Positions 7,488 to 17,474 are shown, numbered from the stretch's first letter. The stretch is 32,441 bases of DNA from Deltaproteobacteria bacterium (GCA_021782655.1 JAJXUT010000023.1:1-32441); one strand, 5' to 3'. Notes: generated from the letters alone by a model not told the origin. Program-made: numbers and translations.

Positions 7488-8238
7488 CGCCGATGGCGAT
7501 GCCGAACAGCATCCGGTCGATGATTTTGCCGCCCTCTTCGATGTGCACCGCGTGGTAGCGGTTGAATCCGGGCGAGGCGGAGTGGTAGATATCCCGGATG
7601 CCCTGCCGCCGTTCGTCCCGGATGGCCCCGTTATCGGCCCAGCGTTCCACGTCCTCATCGGAGATGAAGTCGGTTACCGTCACCGCCGTGCAGCCGGCGT
7701 CAGTTAGCAGCCGGGCCAGGTCCTCGCGTCTGAAGAAGTTACGGCGGGCCGGGTTGCGCAGACGCAAAATCTCGAAGTACTCCTCCTGATCCTCGTCCCC
7801 GTAGGCGCAGAGCTGCACCAGGCAGACCTTGCCGCCCGGCTTGGTAACCCGCGCCATCTCGGCCACCGCCGTCGCGGCGTTCATGAATTGAATCCCCTGA
7901 CGTTCCACCACCAGATCAAAACGTTGCCCGGCAAAAGGCAGCAATTCAGCCGAACCCTTGACCAGGGCATCCACGTGGGGCCGGGCCTGGTCGAACATGG
8001 CGTCGGTGAAATCGATGCCCACCAGGGCTTTTACCTGGCCGCGCAGCCTACGGCTAACCAGACCGGTGCCGCAGGCGATGTCCAGCGCCGTCTGCCGCTG
8101 ATCGGCACCTAAGCGGGCAACAATGGCCTCAAGCATCGCCGCGTCGGTGCACCACTTGCTTGAGTCGTCATACTTGAAGGCCCGGGCGGTGAAGTGGGAG
8201 ACTACCGTCTGAGGGGTGACATCGTTTCTGGTTCGCAT
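7474..8238 (-). CDS. SAM-dependent class I methyltransferase
   Basis: This 254-residue methyltransferase has motif I LDIACGTG at residues 52-59, an acidic strand-2 end (GIDFTDAM) and a post-motif region typical of UbiE/COQ5-like small-molecule methyltransferases. Its whole length, including the N-terminal helix region and the C-terminal IRDIY...GGKIID stretch, aligns by eye with the methyltransferase half of the GyrB chimera (IRELF...TGEIRD). The two look like members of one subfamily. The ATG at 8238 is preferred because AAGG lies about 10 nt upstream; an ATG at 8271 is the alternative. The gene converges on the amidinotransferase-like gene and overlaps it by 14 bp, an arrangement that could produce antisense interference. 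The methyl acceptor is unknown. Confidence 0.85.
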   Translation of the reverse strand: MRTRNDVTPQTVVSHFTARAFKYDDSSKWCTDAAMLEAIVARLGADQRQTALDIACGTGLVSRRLRGQVKALVGIDFTDAMFDQARPHVDALVKGSAELLPFAGQRFDLVVERQGIQFMNAATAVAEMARVTKPGGKVCLVQLCAYGDEDQEEYFEILRLRNPARRNFFRREDLARLLTDAGCTAVTVTDFISDEDVERWADNGAIRDERRQGIRDIYHSASPGFNRYHAVHIEEGGKIIDRMLFGIAIGVIPG

Positions 8239-8317
8239 GGTTGGCAACCTTGATATATTCGCAAAGGCCATCCCTGGCCGACGGGGCAGGCACTTCGAGT
8301 CTGCCCAACTTGAAGAA

Positions 8318-8346
8318 GATAAACGCTAATCGCCTTGGCAGGGCAA
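8318..8346 (-). promoter_or_regulatory. Candidate sigma70-type promoter of the methyltransferase gene
   Basis: On the minus strand, TTGCCC (8341-8346) and TTTATC (8318-8323) are separated by 17 nt, about 80 nt upstream of the methyltransferase start. The match to consensus is moderate. It lies in the 130-bp gap after trpS, so the methyltransferase may be transcribed on its own or as a trpS read-through. Confidence 0.4.
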
Positions 8347-8368
8347 GCCACACCCTCGCAAGCGGCGG

Positions 8369-9334
8369 TCAGTAACGCAGTCCCACCCGCTCCCGCGCCA
8401 GCTCCAAGGTGGCAATAGCCTTCTCCCTGGCCCTGATTCCACCCTGACGCAGCACCTCCCGCACATAGCCCAGGTCAGCGGTTAACTGTTCGCGCCGCGC
8501 TCGCGCCGGGGCGAAAAACTCCCACAGTAAATCCACCAGCTCCAGCTTGATCCGGCCATAGGCGGCGCCGCCGTTTAGGTAGAGGCCCCGCACCTCGGCC
8601 AGCCGGTCGGGGGGGGCGAACAGCTTGAAGATGTTAAACAGGTTGCATTTCTCCGGGTCTTTGGGATCACCCACCGGGGTGGAGTCGGTCTGGATGGCCA
8701 TCACCGCCTTTTTCAGCTCCTTGGCGGTCTGGAAGATGTCGATGGTGTTGCCGTAGGACTTCGACATCTTCTGGCCGTCGAGACCCGGCACCGTGGCCAG
8801 GTTGGCGTCGATCACCGGCTCCGGCAGCACGAAGGTATCGCCGAAGGTGGCATTAAACTTGATGGCGATGTCGCGGGCCACCTCCAGGTGCTGCTTCTGA
8901 TCCTTGCCCACCGGCACCCGCTCGGCCTGATAGAGCAGAATGTCCGCCGCCATCAGCACCGGGTAGGAGAACAGGCCGTGGCTGGGAGAGATGCCCTTGG
9001 CCACCTTGTCCTTGTAGGAATGGCAGCGCTCCAGAAGCCCCATGGGGGTGAGGGTGGAGAGGATCCAGGTCAGCTCGGTCACCTCCGGCACATCGGACTG
9101 CACCCAGAAGATGCAGCGCTCGGGGTCAAGCCCCAGGGCCAGGAAATCGAGGGCGGCGTTCATGGTGCCTTTTGCCAGTCGCTCCCGATCCTGCACCGAG
9201 GTCAAGGCGTGCAGATCGACGATGAACACGTAGAGTTCATCACGGTCCATGCTCTGGATCATCGACTGCATCATGCCGAAATAGTTGCCGATATGGAGCT
9301 GCCCCGAGGGCTGGATTCCGGAGAGGGTCTTCAT
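8369..9334 (-). CDS. trpS: Tryptophanyl-tRNA synthetase
   Basis: This 321-residue class I aminoacyl-tRNA synthetase charges tRNA-Trp in the cytoplasm. The signature motifs are HIGN at residues 14-17 (the HIGH box, in the typical TrpRS context SGxxHIGN) and KMSKS at 189-193. The length is normal for bacterial TrpRS. The ATG at 9334 is preceded by an AGGGG ribosome-binding sequence. A long palindromic repeat lies directly upstream, between this gene and the dnaK terminator. The downstream neighbour is the cluster methyltransferase on the same strand, 130 bp away, with no clear functional link. Confidence 0.97.
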   Translation of the reverse strand: MKTLSGIQPSGQLHIGNYFGMMQSMIQSMDRDELYVFIVDLHALTSVQDRERLAKGTMNAALDFLALGLDPERCIFWVQSDVPEVTELTWILSTLTPMGLLERCHSYKDKVAKGISPSHGLFSYPVLMAADILLYQAERVPVGKDQKQHLEVARDIAIKFNATFGDTFVLPEPVIDANLATVPGLDGQKMSKSYGNTIDIFQTAKELKKAVMAIQTDSTPVGDPKDPEKCNLFNIFKLFAPPDRLAEVRGLYLNGGAAYGRIKLELVDLLWEFFAPARARREQLTADLGYVREVLRQGGIRAREKAIATLELARERVGLRY

Positions 9335-9371
9335 TTGGTGCCCCTGATTTTTGATGATCTCACAAAGGTAG

Positions 9372-9496
9372 CCGATGGCTAAGCAAAAGGGCCGACATGC
9401 AAGGCGCGGGGTGCGTTTGGCGAGTGAAAAGATGGGTAGCCGAACAAGCCAAACCGCCCCGCAACGCCGCAGCTCAGTATTTTTGCGACACCATCA
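9372..9496 (+). repeat. Long imperfect palindromic repeat, copy 1
   Basis: This stretch of about 125 bp folds on itself. The outer arms are GATGG-N4-GCAAAA and its reverse complement, and the inner arms are GGCGCGGGGTGCGTTTGGC against GCCAAACCGCCCCGCAACGCC. A second copy, in the opposite orientation, lies at 18486-18616 with most positions identical. It has no coding capacity. It resembles an interspersed REP/MITE-type element of unknown mobility and separates trpS from the dnaK terminator. Confidence 0.8.
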
Positions 9497-9535
9497 TTTT
9501 TAGATTGCCAGAGAGATGGTGCCCGGCCTTTCTAC

Positions 9536-9575
9536 CAAAAAAAACGGGGGAGCGCAATTTCTCACGCTCCCCCGT
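9536..9575 (-). terminator. Rho-independent terminator of dnaK
   Basis: On the minus strand, the stem ACGGGGGAGCG...CGCTCCCCCGT (9544-9575) is followed by a run of eight T. It lies about 30 bp beyond the dnaK stop. Confidence 0.9.
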
Positions 9576-9603
9576 AACGATTTGACTCGCGAGGCAATGG
9601 CGA

Positions 9604-11514
<1,911 letters not shown>

Positions 11515-11543
11515 ATCTGTCTCCTTGTCCGTAAAATGTGAGT

Positions 11544-11572
11544 CATATACTTTTTGCCTGACCGACCGGCAA
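11544..11572 (-). promoter_or_regulatory. Sigma70-type promoter upstream of dnaK
   Basis: On the minus strand, TTGCCG (11567-11572) and TATATG (11544-11549) are separated by exactly 17 nt, about 30 nt upstream of the dnaK start in the grpE-dnaK gap. It has no obvious sigma32 (CCCCAT) element. Confidence 0.55.
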
Positions 11573-11594
11573 GATGCCCGTCACAGCCCGGCCT

Positions 11595-12164
11595 TTACTC
11601 TTTAGCCTTGGCCACCACCACCTTGGCGGCCCTTAGCAGCCTGTCTTTGTAGTAGTAACCCTTTTCGAATTCCCTGAGCACCGACTGGGGCGGCACCGCG
11701 TCGCTTGCCTCCATCACCAGGGCCTCGTGCAGGTTGGGGTCGAAGGGCTGCCCCAGGCTGTCGATGGGGGCGAGACCGAACTTAGCGGTGGCGGCGAGCA
11801 GGGCCTTTAAGGTCAGATCAACCCCCTGACGCATGGCCTGACCGTCGTCCGGGCCCGACTCCTGGGCCAGGGCCCGCTCCAGGTTGTCGATGGTGGGGAG
11901 TAGATCCTTGAGCAGGGCCTCCTCGGCATACTTGAAGGCAGTTTCCCGCTCCCGGTTTATCCGCCGTTTGTAGTTCTCGAACTCGGCGGCCAGACGCAGG
12001 AGTTTGTCTTGCAAGTCCTGTTTTTCCGCCTCGGGACCGGCGACAACCTGGTCGCTCGCCGCGTCCCCGGCCGAGGCCCCATAAGCTCCGGCGGCCACCG
12101 CCTCGGCCTGGGGGCTGATCTCGCTTGCCGCCTCGCCGACCGTCTGATTACTATCTTCCGCCAC
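11595..12164 (-). CDS. grpE: Nucleotide exchange factor GrpE
   Basis: This 189-residue co-chaperone releases ADP from DnaK and resets the Hsp70 cycle. An Ala/Glu-rich, probably disordered N-terminus (about 1-45) precedes the long coiled-coil helix containing FENYKRRINRE. The beta-domain follows with the GrpE signature region (GQPFDPNLHEALV ... GYYYKDRLLRAAKVVV). It lies directly upstream of dnaK with an 80-bp gap holding a second promoter. hrcA, the usual first gene of such operons, is absent, and no CIRCE element was found. A 21-bp inverted repeat about 77 bp upstream may be regulatory. Confidence 0.98.
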   Translation of the reverse strand: MAEDSNQTVGEAASEISPQAEAVAAGAYGASAGDAASDQVVAGPEAEKQDLQDKLLRLAAEFENYKRRINRERETAFKYAEEALLKDLLPTIDNLERALAQESGPDDGQAMRQGVDLTLKALLAATAKFGLAPIDSLGQPFDPNLHEALVMEASDAVPPQSVLREFEKGYYYKDRLLRAAKVVVAKAKE

Positions 12165-12240
12165 CCGACATCCTCCCTTGCCTATTACCAGTTCTTATCT
12201 TTAAGCTTTCAGGCTATTTCTACTCAACGGTTTAGTCCGC

Positions 12241-12261
12241 ATCCCCTTGTCGGCAAGGGAT
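12241..12261. promoter_or_regulatory. Inverted repeat upstream of grpE, possible operator
   Basis: The sequence ATCCC(C)TTG...CAAGGGAT forms a near-perfect inverted repeat about 77 bp before the grpE start. It does not match CIRCE (TTAGCACTC...GAGTGCTAA) or sigma32. It could be an operator for another heat-shock regulator or a small RNA hairpin in the leader. Confidence 0.35.
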
Positions 12262-12364
12262 TTCAACCGTCCCGAACTTTGATAGTCAGCAATAGTAAGT
12301 ACGTTATCCTGCTTGTCAAGGAAGGCGATGGGCAAAAAATCGGGACAGACCGAGACGGGAGGGC

Positions 12365-12399
12365 CTAAAACACCAATGGCCGCTTAAGACGGCCACTGG
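12365..12399 (-). terminator. Rho-independent terminator of the aminotransferase gene
   Basis: The stem CCAGTGGCCG...CGGCCATTGG (one mismatch) on the minus strand is followed by a short T-rich stretch (GTGTTTTAG). It lies about 25 bp past the stop codon. Confidence 0.7.
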
Positions 12400-12423
12400 T
12401 TGATCCATATTGACAGGCAACTA

Positions 12424-13737
12424 CTAGGAGTCCAAGTATTGGCGGATAGAGCCGGCGAGGGTCTGAAATATCTGGCGGAAGCGGGTCTCGTCTCGCTCTA
12501 AGAGGGTTATGCGGATGCCCTGCAACTCAGTGGCGAAGGAGCTAAGCGGCACGGTGCAGATCCCGGTTGAACCAAGCAAATAATAGACAAAACGCTTGTC
12601 TAGCGACACCCCCGAGGCGTTCACCAACAACTCTACCTGCTTCTTGACCTCGGGATTGGTGATGGGCATGGTCTGGGTATTGTTGATCCGGCCCTCGACA
12701 AACACCACGCTCATGTAGAAGGCGCCGTTGGTGCGGTTGACCAGGATGCCATCCACATCCTTCAGGCAGTCGTAGGCGATGTTGGAGTAACGCTCGTAGC
12801 GGTCGATCCGCTCCTGAAGATATTCGCCGTAGCGCGGGTGTTGCATGAGCTGGGGCAGCACCGCCTGAGGCAGGGAGGTGGAGCAGACCTCCAGCATCTT
12901 GGCATTTAGGATCGACTGCACGTACTTTTCAAACATCGGCTGGCGGTGCCCGTTATAGACCTCGATCCAGCCGCAGCGCCCGCCCGGCCAGGGCATCTCC
13001 TTGGATAGCCCCCGCATGGCGATGGCCGGCACCTTGCTGATCAGGTCGGAGATGGGCAGGGTCTGGCAGCCGTTGTAGACGATGTTGAGATAGACCTCGT
13101 CGCAGACTACGAACAGGTCATACTTCTTGGCCAGTCGGATGATGCCGCCCAGGATGGACTCGGTATAGACCGCCCCGGTGGGGTTGTCGGGATTGATGAT
13201 CAGGATGCCGGCCACCGCCGGGTTGTACTTGATGCGCTTTTCCAGATCGTCCAGGTCCGGATACCAGTGGTTGTGCGGATCGAGCATATAGGTGACCGGC
13301 CGGTCGCCGGCGTGGGCCGCCTCGGCGGACGAATGGGTGGTGTAGCTCGGGGTGGGCATCACCACCCGGGCGGTGGGGCGCAGAAAGCCGTAGATCTTGC
13401 TGATCGCGTCGCCTAGCCCGTTGAAGAAGATGATGTCTTCGGGGGTGATCTGGGCCCCGCCCCGCTGGTTGGTGCGCTGGGCGATGAACTCCCTGGTGGC
13501 CAGGATGCCACGGGTGGGCGAGTAGCCGTAAGTGGCGTCCTGCTGGGCCAGGCTGACCACGATGTCCTTCATCCACTGGGGGATGCGCTCGCCCTTGGCG
13601 ATTGGGTCGCCGATGTTTTCCCAGAAGGTCTGGATGCCAAGTTTCTGTAACTTCTCGCCAACGGTGACGATGTTGCGGATCTCGTAGGTCAACTCGCCGG
13701 CGCCGCTGTGGACGATGTTGGTTCGCATGGTGTTCAC
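12424..13737 (-). CDS. PLP-dependent aminotransferase, AlaA/AspC-like
   Basis: This 437-residue fold-type I aminotransferase (class I/II) has NPDNPTG (N185), the cofactor-contacting CDEVY (D213) and the Schiff-base lysine K246 in GLSKEMPWPGGRCGW. Members of this group move amino groups between alanine, aspartate or aromatic amino acids and 2-oxoglutarate. The Pro-Trp after the lysine and the length of about 435 residues are reminiscent of AlaA-like enzymes, but substrate preference is not certain. CAGGTGA precedes the ATG at 13737; an in-frame ATG lies three codons later. It is monocistronic between a terminator and a long AT-rich spacer shared with the divergent yciB-mla operon. Confidence 0.9.
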   Translation of the reverse strand: MNTMRTNIVHSGAGELTYEIRNIVTVGEKLQKLGIQTFWENIGDPIAKGERIPQWMKDIVVSLAQQDATYGYSPTRGILATREFIAQRTNQRGGAQITPEDIIFFNGLGDAISKIYGFLRPTARVVMPTPSYTTHSSAEAAHAGDRPVTYMLDPHNHWYPDLDDLEKRIKYNPAVAGILIINPDNPTGAVYTESILGGIIRLAKKYDLFVVCDEVYLNIVYNGCQTLPISDLISKVPAIAMRGLSKEMPWPGGRCGWIEVYNGHRQPMFEKYVQSILNAKMLEVCSTSLPQAVLPQLMQHPRYGEYLQERIDRYERYSNIAYDCLKDVDGILVNRTNGAFYMSVVFVEGRINNTQTMPITNPEVKKQVELLVNASGVSLDKRFVYYLLGSTGICTVPLSSFATELQGIRITLLERDETRFRQIFQTLAGSIRQYLDS

Positions 13738-14113
13738 CTGATCTTAAATCGGGGCGGGGTATCGGGGCAGGTCAGGCGGGCCACCCTCAAGCCCCACCCT
13801 GCAACTCATTATTATGATGATTAAGAAGCCATAACCATCAATCATAGCCCGTAATTTAGGTGATGAGTAGCATTATTTTAGTCCCAGGCAAATTCATGGG
13901 CCGCGGGGCGGAAAACAATCCCGGTGCCCCTGGCCCCTTGCCGGCCCTGGGGAGGCCCGCCACCCCCACGGCTTATCTCCTCACTTTCTTGTTGCTTGGC
14001 AGCTCTGGTTGCATTATTCTGAAAGCTTCAGCGTTTTCTTTAATCTCTTATCCAGCCAACCCGGCCCAGGGGCCGTAAACTATGACCGCAGGCCACCACC
14101 CCACTCCATCCCG
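13738..14113. other. Divergent intergenic region, aminotransferase / yciB
   Basis: This is 376 bp of non-coding sequence between divergent genes. The part near 13805-13880 is markedly AT-rich compared with its surroundings and probably holds the aminotransferase promoter. The rest presumably holds the yciB-mla promoter. No hexamer pair was convincing enough to call. No RNA gene or repeat was seen. Confidence 0.5.
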
Positions 14114-14656
14114 ATGAAGCTGCTCTTTGATTTCTTTCCCATTTTTCTGTTCTTTCTGGCCTACAAGCTGTTCGACATCTTCGTGGCCACCGCAGTGGCC
14201 ATCGTCGCCACCTGCGTCCAGGTGGGCTACTCCTGGTTTAGGTATCGCCGGGTAGCGGTGATGCAGTGGATCACCCTCGCCGTCATCGTCGTCTTTGGCG
14301 GACTGACCCTCTACCTCCACAACGAGCTGTTCATTAAATGGAAGCCCACCGTCATCAACTGGCTGTTCGGCCTGGGTTTCCTGGTCAGCCAGTTTGTGGG
14401 CAAGGCCACGGTGGTCGAACGTCTGATGGGCGGCAGCATCAGCCTGCCCCAGATGTTGTGGCGGCGGCTAAACCTAGGCTGGGTCGCCTTCTTCTTCATT
14501 CAGGGCGCGGCCAACCTCTACGTCATGTCCCACTTCGACCGGGACACCTGGGTCAACTTCAAGCTGTTTGGCATGTTGGGGCTGACCCTGCTCTTCATGG
14601 TGATCCAGTCCCTCTTCCTCGTCCGTCACCTCCAACCCTCGGACGCTGGCGAATGA
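14114..14656 (+). CDS. yciB: YciB / intracellular septation protein A family
   Basis: This 180-residue inner-membrane protein consists almost entirely of hydrophobic helices, about five to six segments. The start is LLFDFFPIFLFFLAYKL and the middle has the family-typical WKPTVINWLFG and GKATVVERLMG regions. In enterobacteria YciB interacts with cell-elongation and septation proteins and affects envelope integrity. The ATG at 14114 is chosen because the hydrophobic helix starts at once, although the frame extends upstream. It is the first gene of a plus-strand run into the Mla lipid-transport genes, 22 bp before mlaF, which fits a shared envelope role. Confidence 0.9.
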   Translation: MKLLFDFFPIFLFFLAYKLFDIFVATAVAIVATCVQVGYSWFRYRRVAVMQWITLAVIVVFGGLTLYLHNELFIKWKPTVINWLFGLGFLVSQFVGKATVVERLMGGSISLPQMLWRRLNLGWVAFFFIQGAANLYVMSHFDRDTWVNFKLFGMLGLTLLFMVIQSLFLVRHLQPSDAGE

Positions 14657-14678
14657 GACTTCGGGGATCGCAAGCCTG

Positions 14679-15494
14679 ATGCCGCCAGAAGACTTCGTCG
14701 CCATCACCGGGCTGTCCTTCGCCTATCCGGGCGGCCGGCAGATCTTAGACCGTCTGGAGATGCGGATCGCGCCCGGCCAGGTAGTGGCGATCATGGGCAG
14801 CAGCGGCCACGGCAAGACCACCATCCTGCGGCTAATCGGCGGCCAGCTCCGCCCCCAGCGCGGGGCGGTGCGGGTGGCGGGCCAGGTGGTGCACGAACTG
14901 AACACGCGCGAACTGTACCGCCTGCGCCGCAAGATGGGGATGCTATTTCAGTTCGGCGCCCTGTTCACCGACCTGTCGGTGTTCGAAAACGTCGCCTTTC
15001 CCATGCGCGAGCACACCGCCCTACCCGAGGCCCTGATCCGCGACCTGGTGCTGATGAAGCTACACGCCGTCGGCCTGCGGGGGGCGGCGCAACTGATGCC
15101 CAACGAACTGTCGGGCGGCATGGCCCGGCGGGTGGCCCTGGCCCGGACCATCGCCCTCGACCCGCGACTGATCATGTACGACGAGCCCTTCACCGGACTC
15201 GATCCCATTTCGCTTAGCGTCATCGGCCAGCTTATCCGCCGATTAAACGACGCCTTGGGTGCCAGTTCCATCATCGTCACCCACGACGTCATCTCCTCGC
15301 TTAAGATCGTCGATTACGTCTATTTCGTCTCCGAGGGCAAGATCGCGGCCCAAGGCACCCCCCAGGAAATCCTGGATTCGGATATCCCCTTTGTCCGGCA
15401 GTTCGTCAAGGCCGAGCCCGACGGCCCGGTGCCCTTTCACTACCCGGCCCGGGACTACCGGGAGGAACTGTTAGGCCCCCATGCCGCTCGCTGA
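14679..15494 (+). CDS. mlaF: Mla system ABC ATPase MlaF
   Basis: This 271-residue ATP-binding subunit belongs to the MlaFEDB inner-membrane complex, which moves phospholipids between the membranes to keep outer-membrane asymmetry. The Walker A is GSSGHGKT (40-47), the ABC signature LSGGM (144-148), the Walker B MYDEPF and the switch His sits in VTHD. The QFGALF sequence after the Q-loop is typical of MlaF rather than general importers. It overlaps mlaE by 14 nt, and the order yciB-mlaF-E-D-A-C-B indicates one operon. Confidence 0.95.
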   Translation: MPPEDFVAITGLSFAYPGGRQILDRLEMRIAPGQVVAIMGSSGHGKTTILRLIGGQLRPQRGAVRVAGQVVHELNTRELYRLRRKMGMLFQFGALFTDLSVFENVAFPMREHTALPEALIRDLVLMKLHAVGLRGAAQLMPNELSGGMARRVALARTIALDPRLIMYDEPFTGLDPISLSVIGQLIRRLNDALGASSIIVTHDVISSLKIVDYVYFVSEGKIAAQGTPQEILDSDIPFVRQFVKAEPDGPVPFHYPARDYREELLGPHAAR

Positions 15495-16269
15495 CCTCTT
15501 TCAGGCCATTGGCCGCCGGGTGAACAACGGTATCTGGCGGCTGGGATACGCCGCCCGCTTCTTCCTGACCATGCTCGGCCGGTCGGGAATCGCCTTTAGC
15601 CGCTTCTCCCTGACCGTCAAGGAGATCTACTTCACCGGCGTCCTGTCGCTGATCGTCATCGTGGTCTCCGGGCTCTTCGTGGGCATGGTGCTGGCGCTAC
15701 AGGGCTACAACACCCTGCAACGCTACGGTTCGAGCGAGGCCCTGGGGGTGTTGGTCGCCCTGTCGTTGGTGCGGGAACTGGGCCCGGTGGTCTCGGGGCT
15801 GCTCTTCGCCAGCCGGGCCGGCTCGGCGGTCACCGCCGAGATCGGGCTGATGAAGGCCACCGAGCAGTTGAGCGCCATGGAGATGATGGCGGTTAATCCC
15901 ATTGCCCGAGTGGTGGCCCCCCGCTTCTGGGGCGGGGTGATCGCCATGCCGCTCCTGGCGGCCCTGTTCTCGGCCACCGGCATCCTGGGCGGCTACCTGA
16001 TCGGGGTAATCTTGATCGGGGTAGATGAGGGCGCCTTCTGGTCGCAAATGCAGTCCATGGTTGATTTTCGGGAGGACATCGTCAACGGGGTCATCAAGAG
16101 CCTGGTCTTCGGGGTGCTGGTCTCGCTGATCGCGGTTTTCGAGGGCTACGACGCCGTGCCCACCGCCGAGGGGGTTTCCAACGCCACCACCCGCACCGTG
16201 GTCACCTCCTCGCTGGTGATTCTGTTCGCCGACTTCATTCTCACCGCACTAATGTTTAGGGGAAGCTGA
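15481..16269 (+). CDS. mlaE: Mla system permease MlaE
   Basis: This 262-residue integral membrane subunit carries about five to six transmembrane helices. It has the conserved family stretch LVRELGPVVSGLLFASRAGS and the EIGLMKATEQLSAME coupling-helix region that contacts MlaF. It forms the lipid path of the complex. The start lies inside the end of mlaF, and the stop overlaps the mlaD start by 1 nt (TGATG), so the three subunits are probably translationally coupled for stoichiometry. Normal family length. Confidence 0.95.
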   Translation: MPLADLFQAIGRRVNNGIWRLGYAARFFLTMLGRSGIAFSRFSLTVKEIYFTGVLSLIVIVVSGLFVGMVLALQGYNTLQRYGSSEALGVLVALSLVRELGPVVSGLLFASRAGSAVTAEIGLMKATEQLSAMEMMAVNPIARVVAPRFWGGVIAMPLLAALFSATGILGGYLIGVILIGVDEGAFWSQMQSMVDFREDIVNGVIKSLVFGVLVSLIAVFEGYDAVPTAEGVSNATTRTVVTSSLVILFADFILTALMFRGS

Positions 16270-16736
16270 TGAGCCGCACCACACTTGACGCATGGGTAGG
16301 GGTCTTCGTGACCATGGGCGTTGTCGCCCTGGTTTTTCTGGCATTAAAGGTTGGAAATCTGGGAGGTTCCACGCTCAGCAACCCCTACAAGCTCACCGCC
16401 GAGTTCGACAACGTCGGCACCCTCAAGGTACGGGGGGCGGTGAAGAGCTCGGGGGTGGTGGTGGGAAGGGTGAGCGACATCGAATTCGACCCCAAGACCT
16501 ACATGGCCAAGGTAACGCTGAACATCGACGGCCGCTACAAGTTCCCCAAGGACACCTTCGCCAAGATCCTGACCTCCGGGCTACTGGGCGAGCAGTACAT
16601 CGGCCTGTCGCCAGGAGGCGACGACCAGATGCTCGCCTCCGGCGATACCATCGCCAGAACACAGTCGGCAGTGGTGATCGAGGAGCTAATCAGTCAATTC
16701 ATGTTCAACAAGGCCTCCGAGGGGGCAAAACCGTGA
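16269..16736 (+). CDS. mlaD: Mla system MCE-domain protein MlaD
   Basis: This 155-residue protein has one N-terminal transmembrane helix (about residues 8-27) and a single MCE domain (about 40-118). The domain opening is YKLTAEFDNVGTLKVRGAVK, and the typical GLLGEQYIGL follows. MlaD forms a hexameric ring on the periplasmic side of MlaFE, with a central hydrophobic pore for phospholipid. Its stop overlaps the GTG start of mlaA (GTGA). Confidence 0.95.
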   Translation: MSRTTLDAWVGVFVTMGVVALVFLALKVGNLGGSTLSNPYKLTAEFDNVGTLKVRGAVKSSGVVVGRVSDIEFDPKTYMAKVTLNIDGRYKFPKDTFAKILTSGLLGEQYIGLSPGGDDQMLASGDTIARTQSAVVIEELISQFMFNKASEGAKP

Positions 16737-17446
16737 CCAGAACAAAGCTCATCCCCCGTCTGCCCCTCTCCCTGGCCCTGCTGCTAGTCTTAAGCGCCTG
16801 CGCCACCCCCCATCCCAATCCCCGCGACCCCTGGGAAGGCTTCAACCGGCCGGTGTTTAACTTCAACGACGGCCTGGACCGGACGATAATCAAGCCGGTG
16901 GCCAAGGGCTACGACTGGCTGGTTCCGGCCAACTTGCAGGTGGTGATCGGCAACTTCTTCACCAACCTCTCCGACCTCTACACCTCGCTCAACAACCTGC
17001 TCCAGGGCAAACCCAAGGAGGCGGGCGGCGACCTGGCCCGGGTGCTGATCAACAGTTCGCTCGGCATCGGCGGCCTGGTGGACGCGGCCACCGGCATGGG
17101 ATTTGAAAGGCACGACGAAGACTTTGGCCAGACCCTGGCCGTCTGGGGGGTGGCGAGCGGCCCGTTCGTAGTGCTGCCATTGATCGGACCGCGCACGGTG
17201 CGCGACTCCTTCAGCCTAGCCGCCGACTGGGAGGGCGACCCCTTAAGCTGGGTCAAGCCCGACCTGCTGCACTACTCCCTGTCCGGCCTGCACCAGGTTG
17301 ACAAACGGGCCAGCCTCCTGCCGGGCGACAAGGTGATCGAGGCCGGGGCCATCGACAAGTACAGCTACATCCGCGACGCCTATCTCCAGCACCGCCGCTA
17401 CGAGATCTACGACGGGGACCCGCCGCCGGAAGACGACGAAAAGTAG
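16733..17446 (+). CDS. mlaA: Outer-membrane lipoprotein MlaA (VacJ)
   Basis: This 237-residue lipoprotein has the lipobox LSAC directly after the signal segment, and the MlaA core DPWEGFNRPVFNFND at the start of the mature domain. MlaA removes misplaced phospholipid from the outer leaflet of the outer membrane and hands it to MlaC. A GTG start at 16733, overlapping the mlaD stop, is chosen because the signal peptide begins immediately. In E. coli mlaA is encoded away from mlaFEDCB; here it sits inside the operon between mlaD and mlaC. A 122-bp gap follows. Confidence 0.95.
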   Translation: MTRTKLIPRLPLSLALLLVLSACATPHPNPRDPWEGFNRPVFNFNDGLDRTIIKPVAKGYDWLVPANLQVVIGNFFTNLSDLYTSLNNLLQGKPKEAGGDLARVLINSSLGIGGLVDAATGMGFERHDEDFGQTLAVWGVASGPFVVLPLIGPRTVRDSFSLAADWEGDPLSWVKPDLLHYSLSGLHQVDKRASLLPGDKVIEAGAIDKYSYIRDAYLQHRRYEIYDGDPPPEDDEK

Positions 17447-17474
17447 CGGCGGTTTGCTTCCCACCCGTTTAACT

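Noticed and set aside
9372-9496. Palindromic repeats as CRISPR units
   Set aside because: The two copies are 9 kb apart, far longer than CRISPR repeats, and there is no repeat-spacer periodicity. No cas gene is in the window.
12165-12423. CIRCE element or sigma32 promoter before grpE
   Set aside because: Neither TTAGCACTC-N9-GAGTGCTAA nor a CTTGAA...CCCCAT pair is present. Only an unrelated short palindrome was found.
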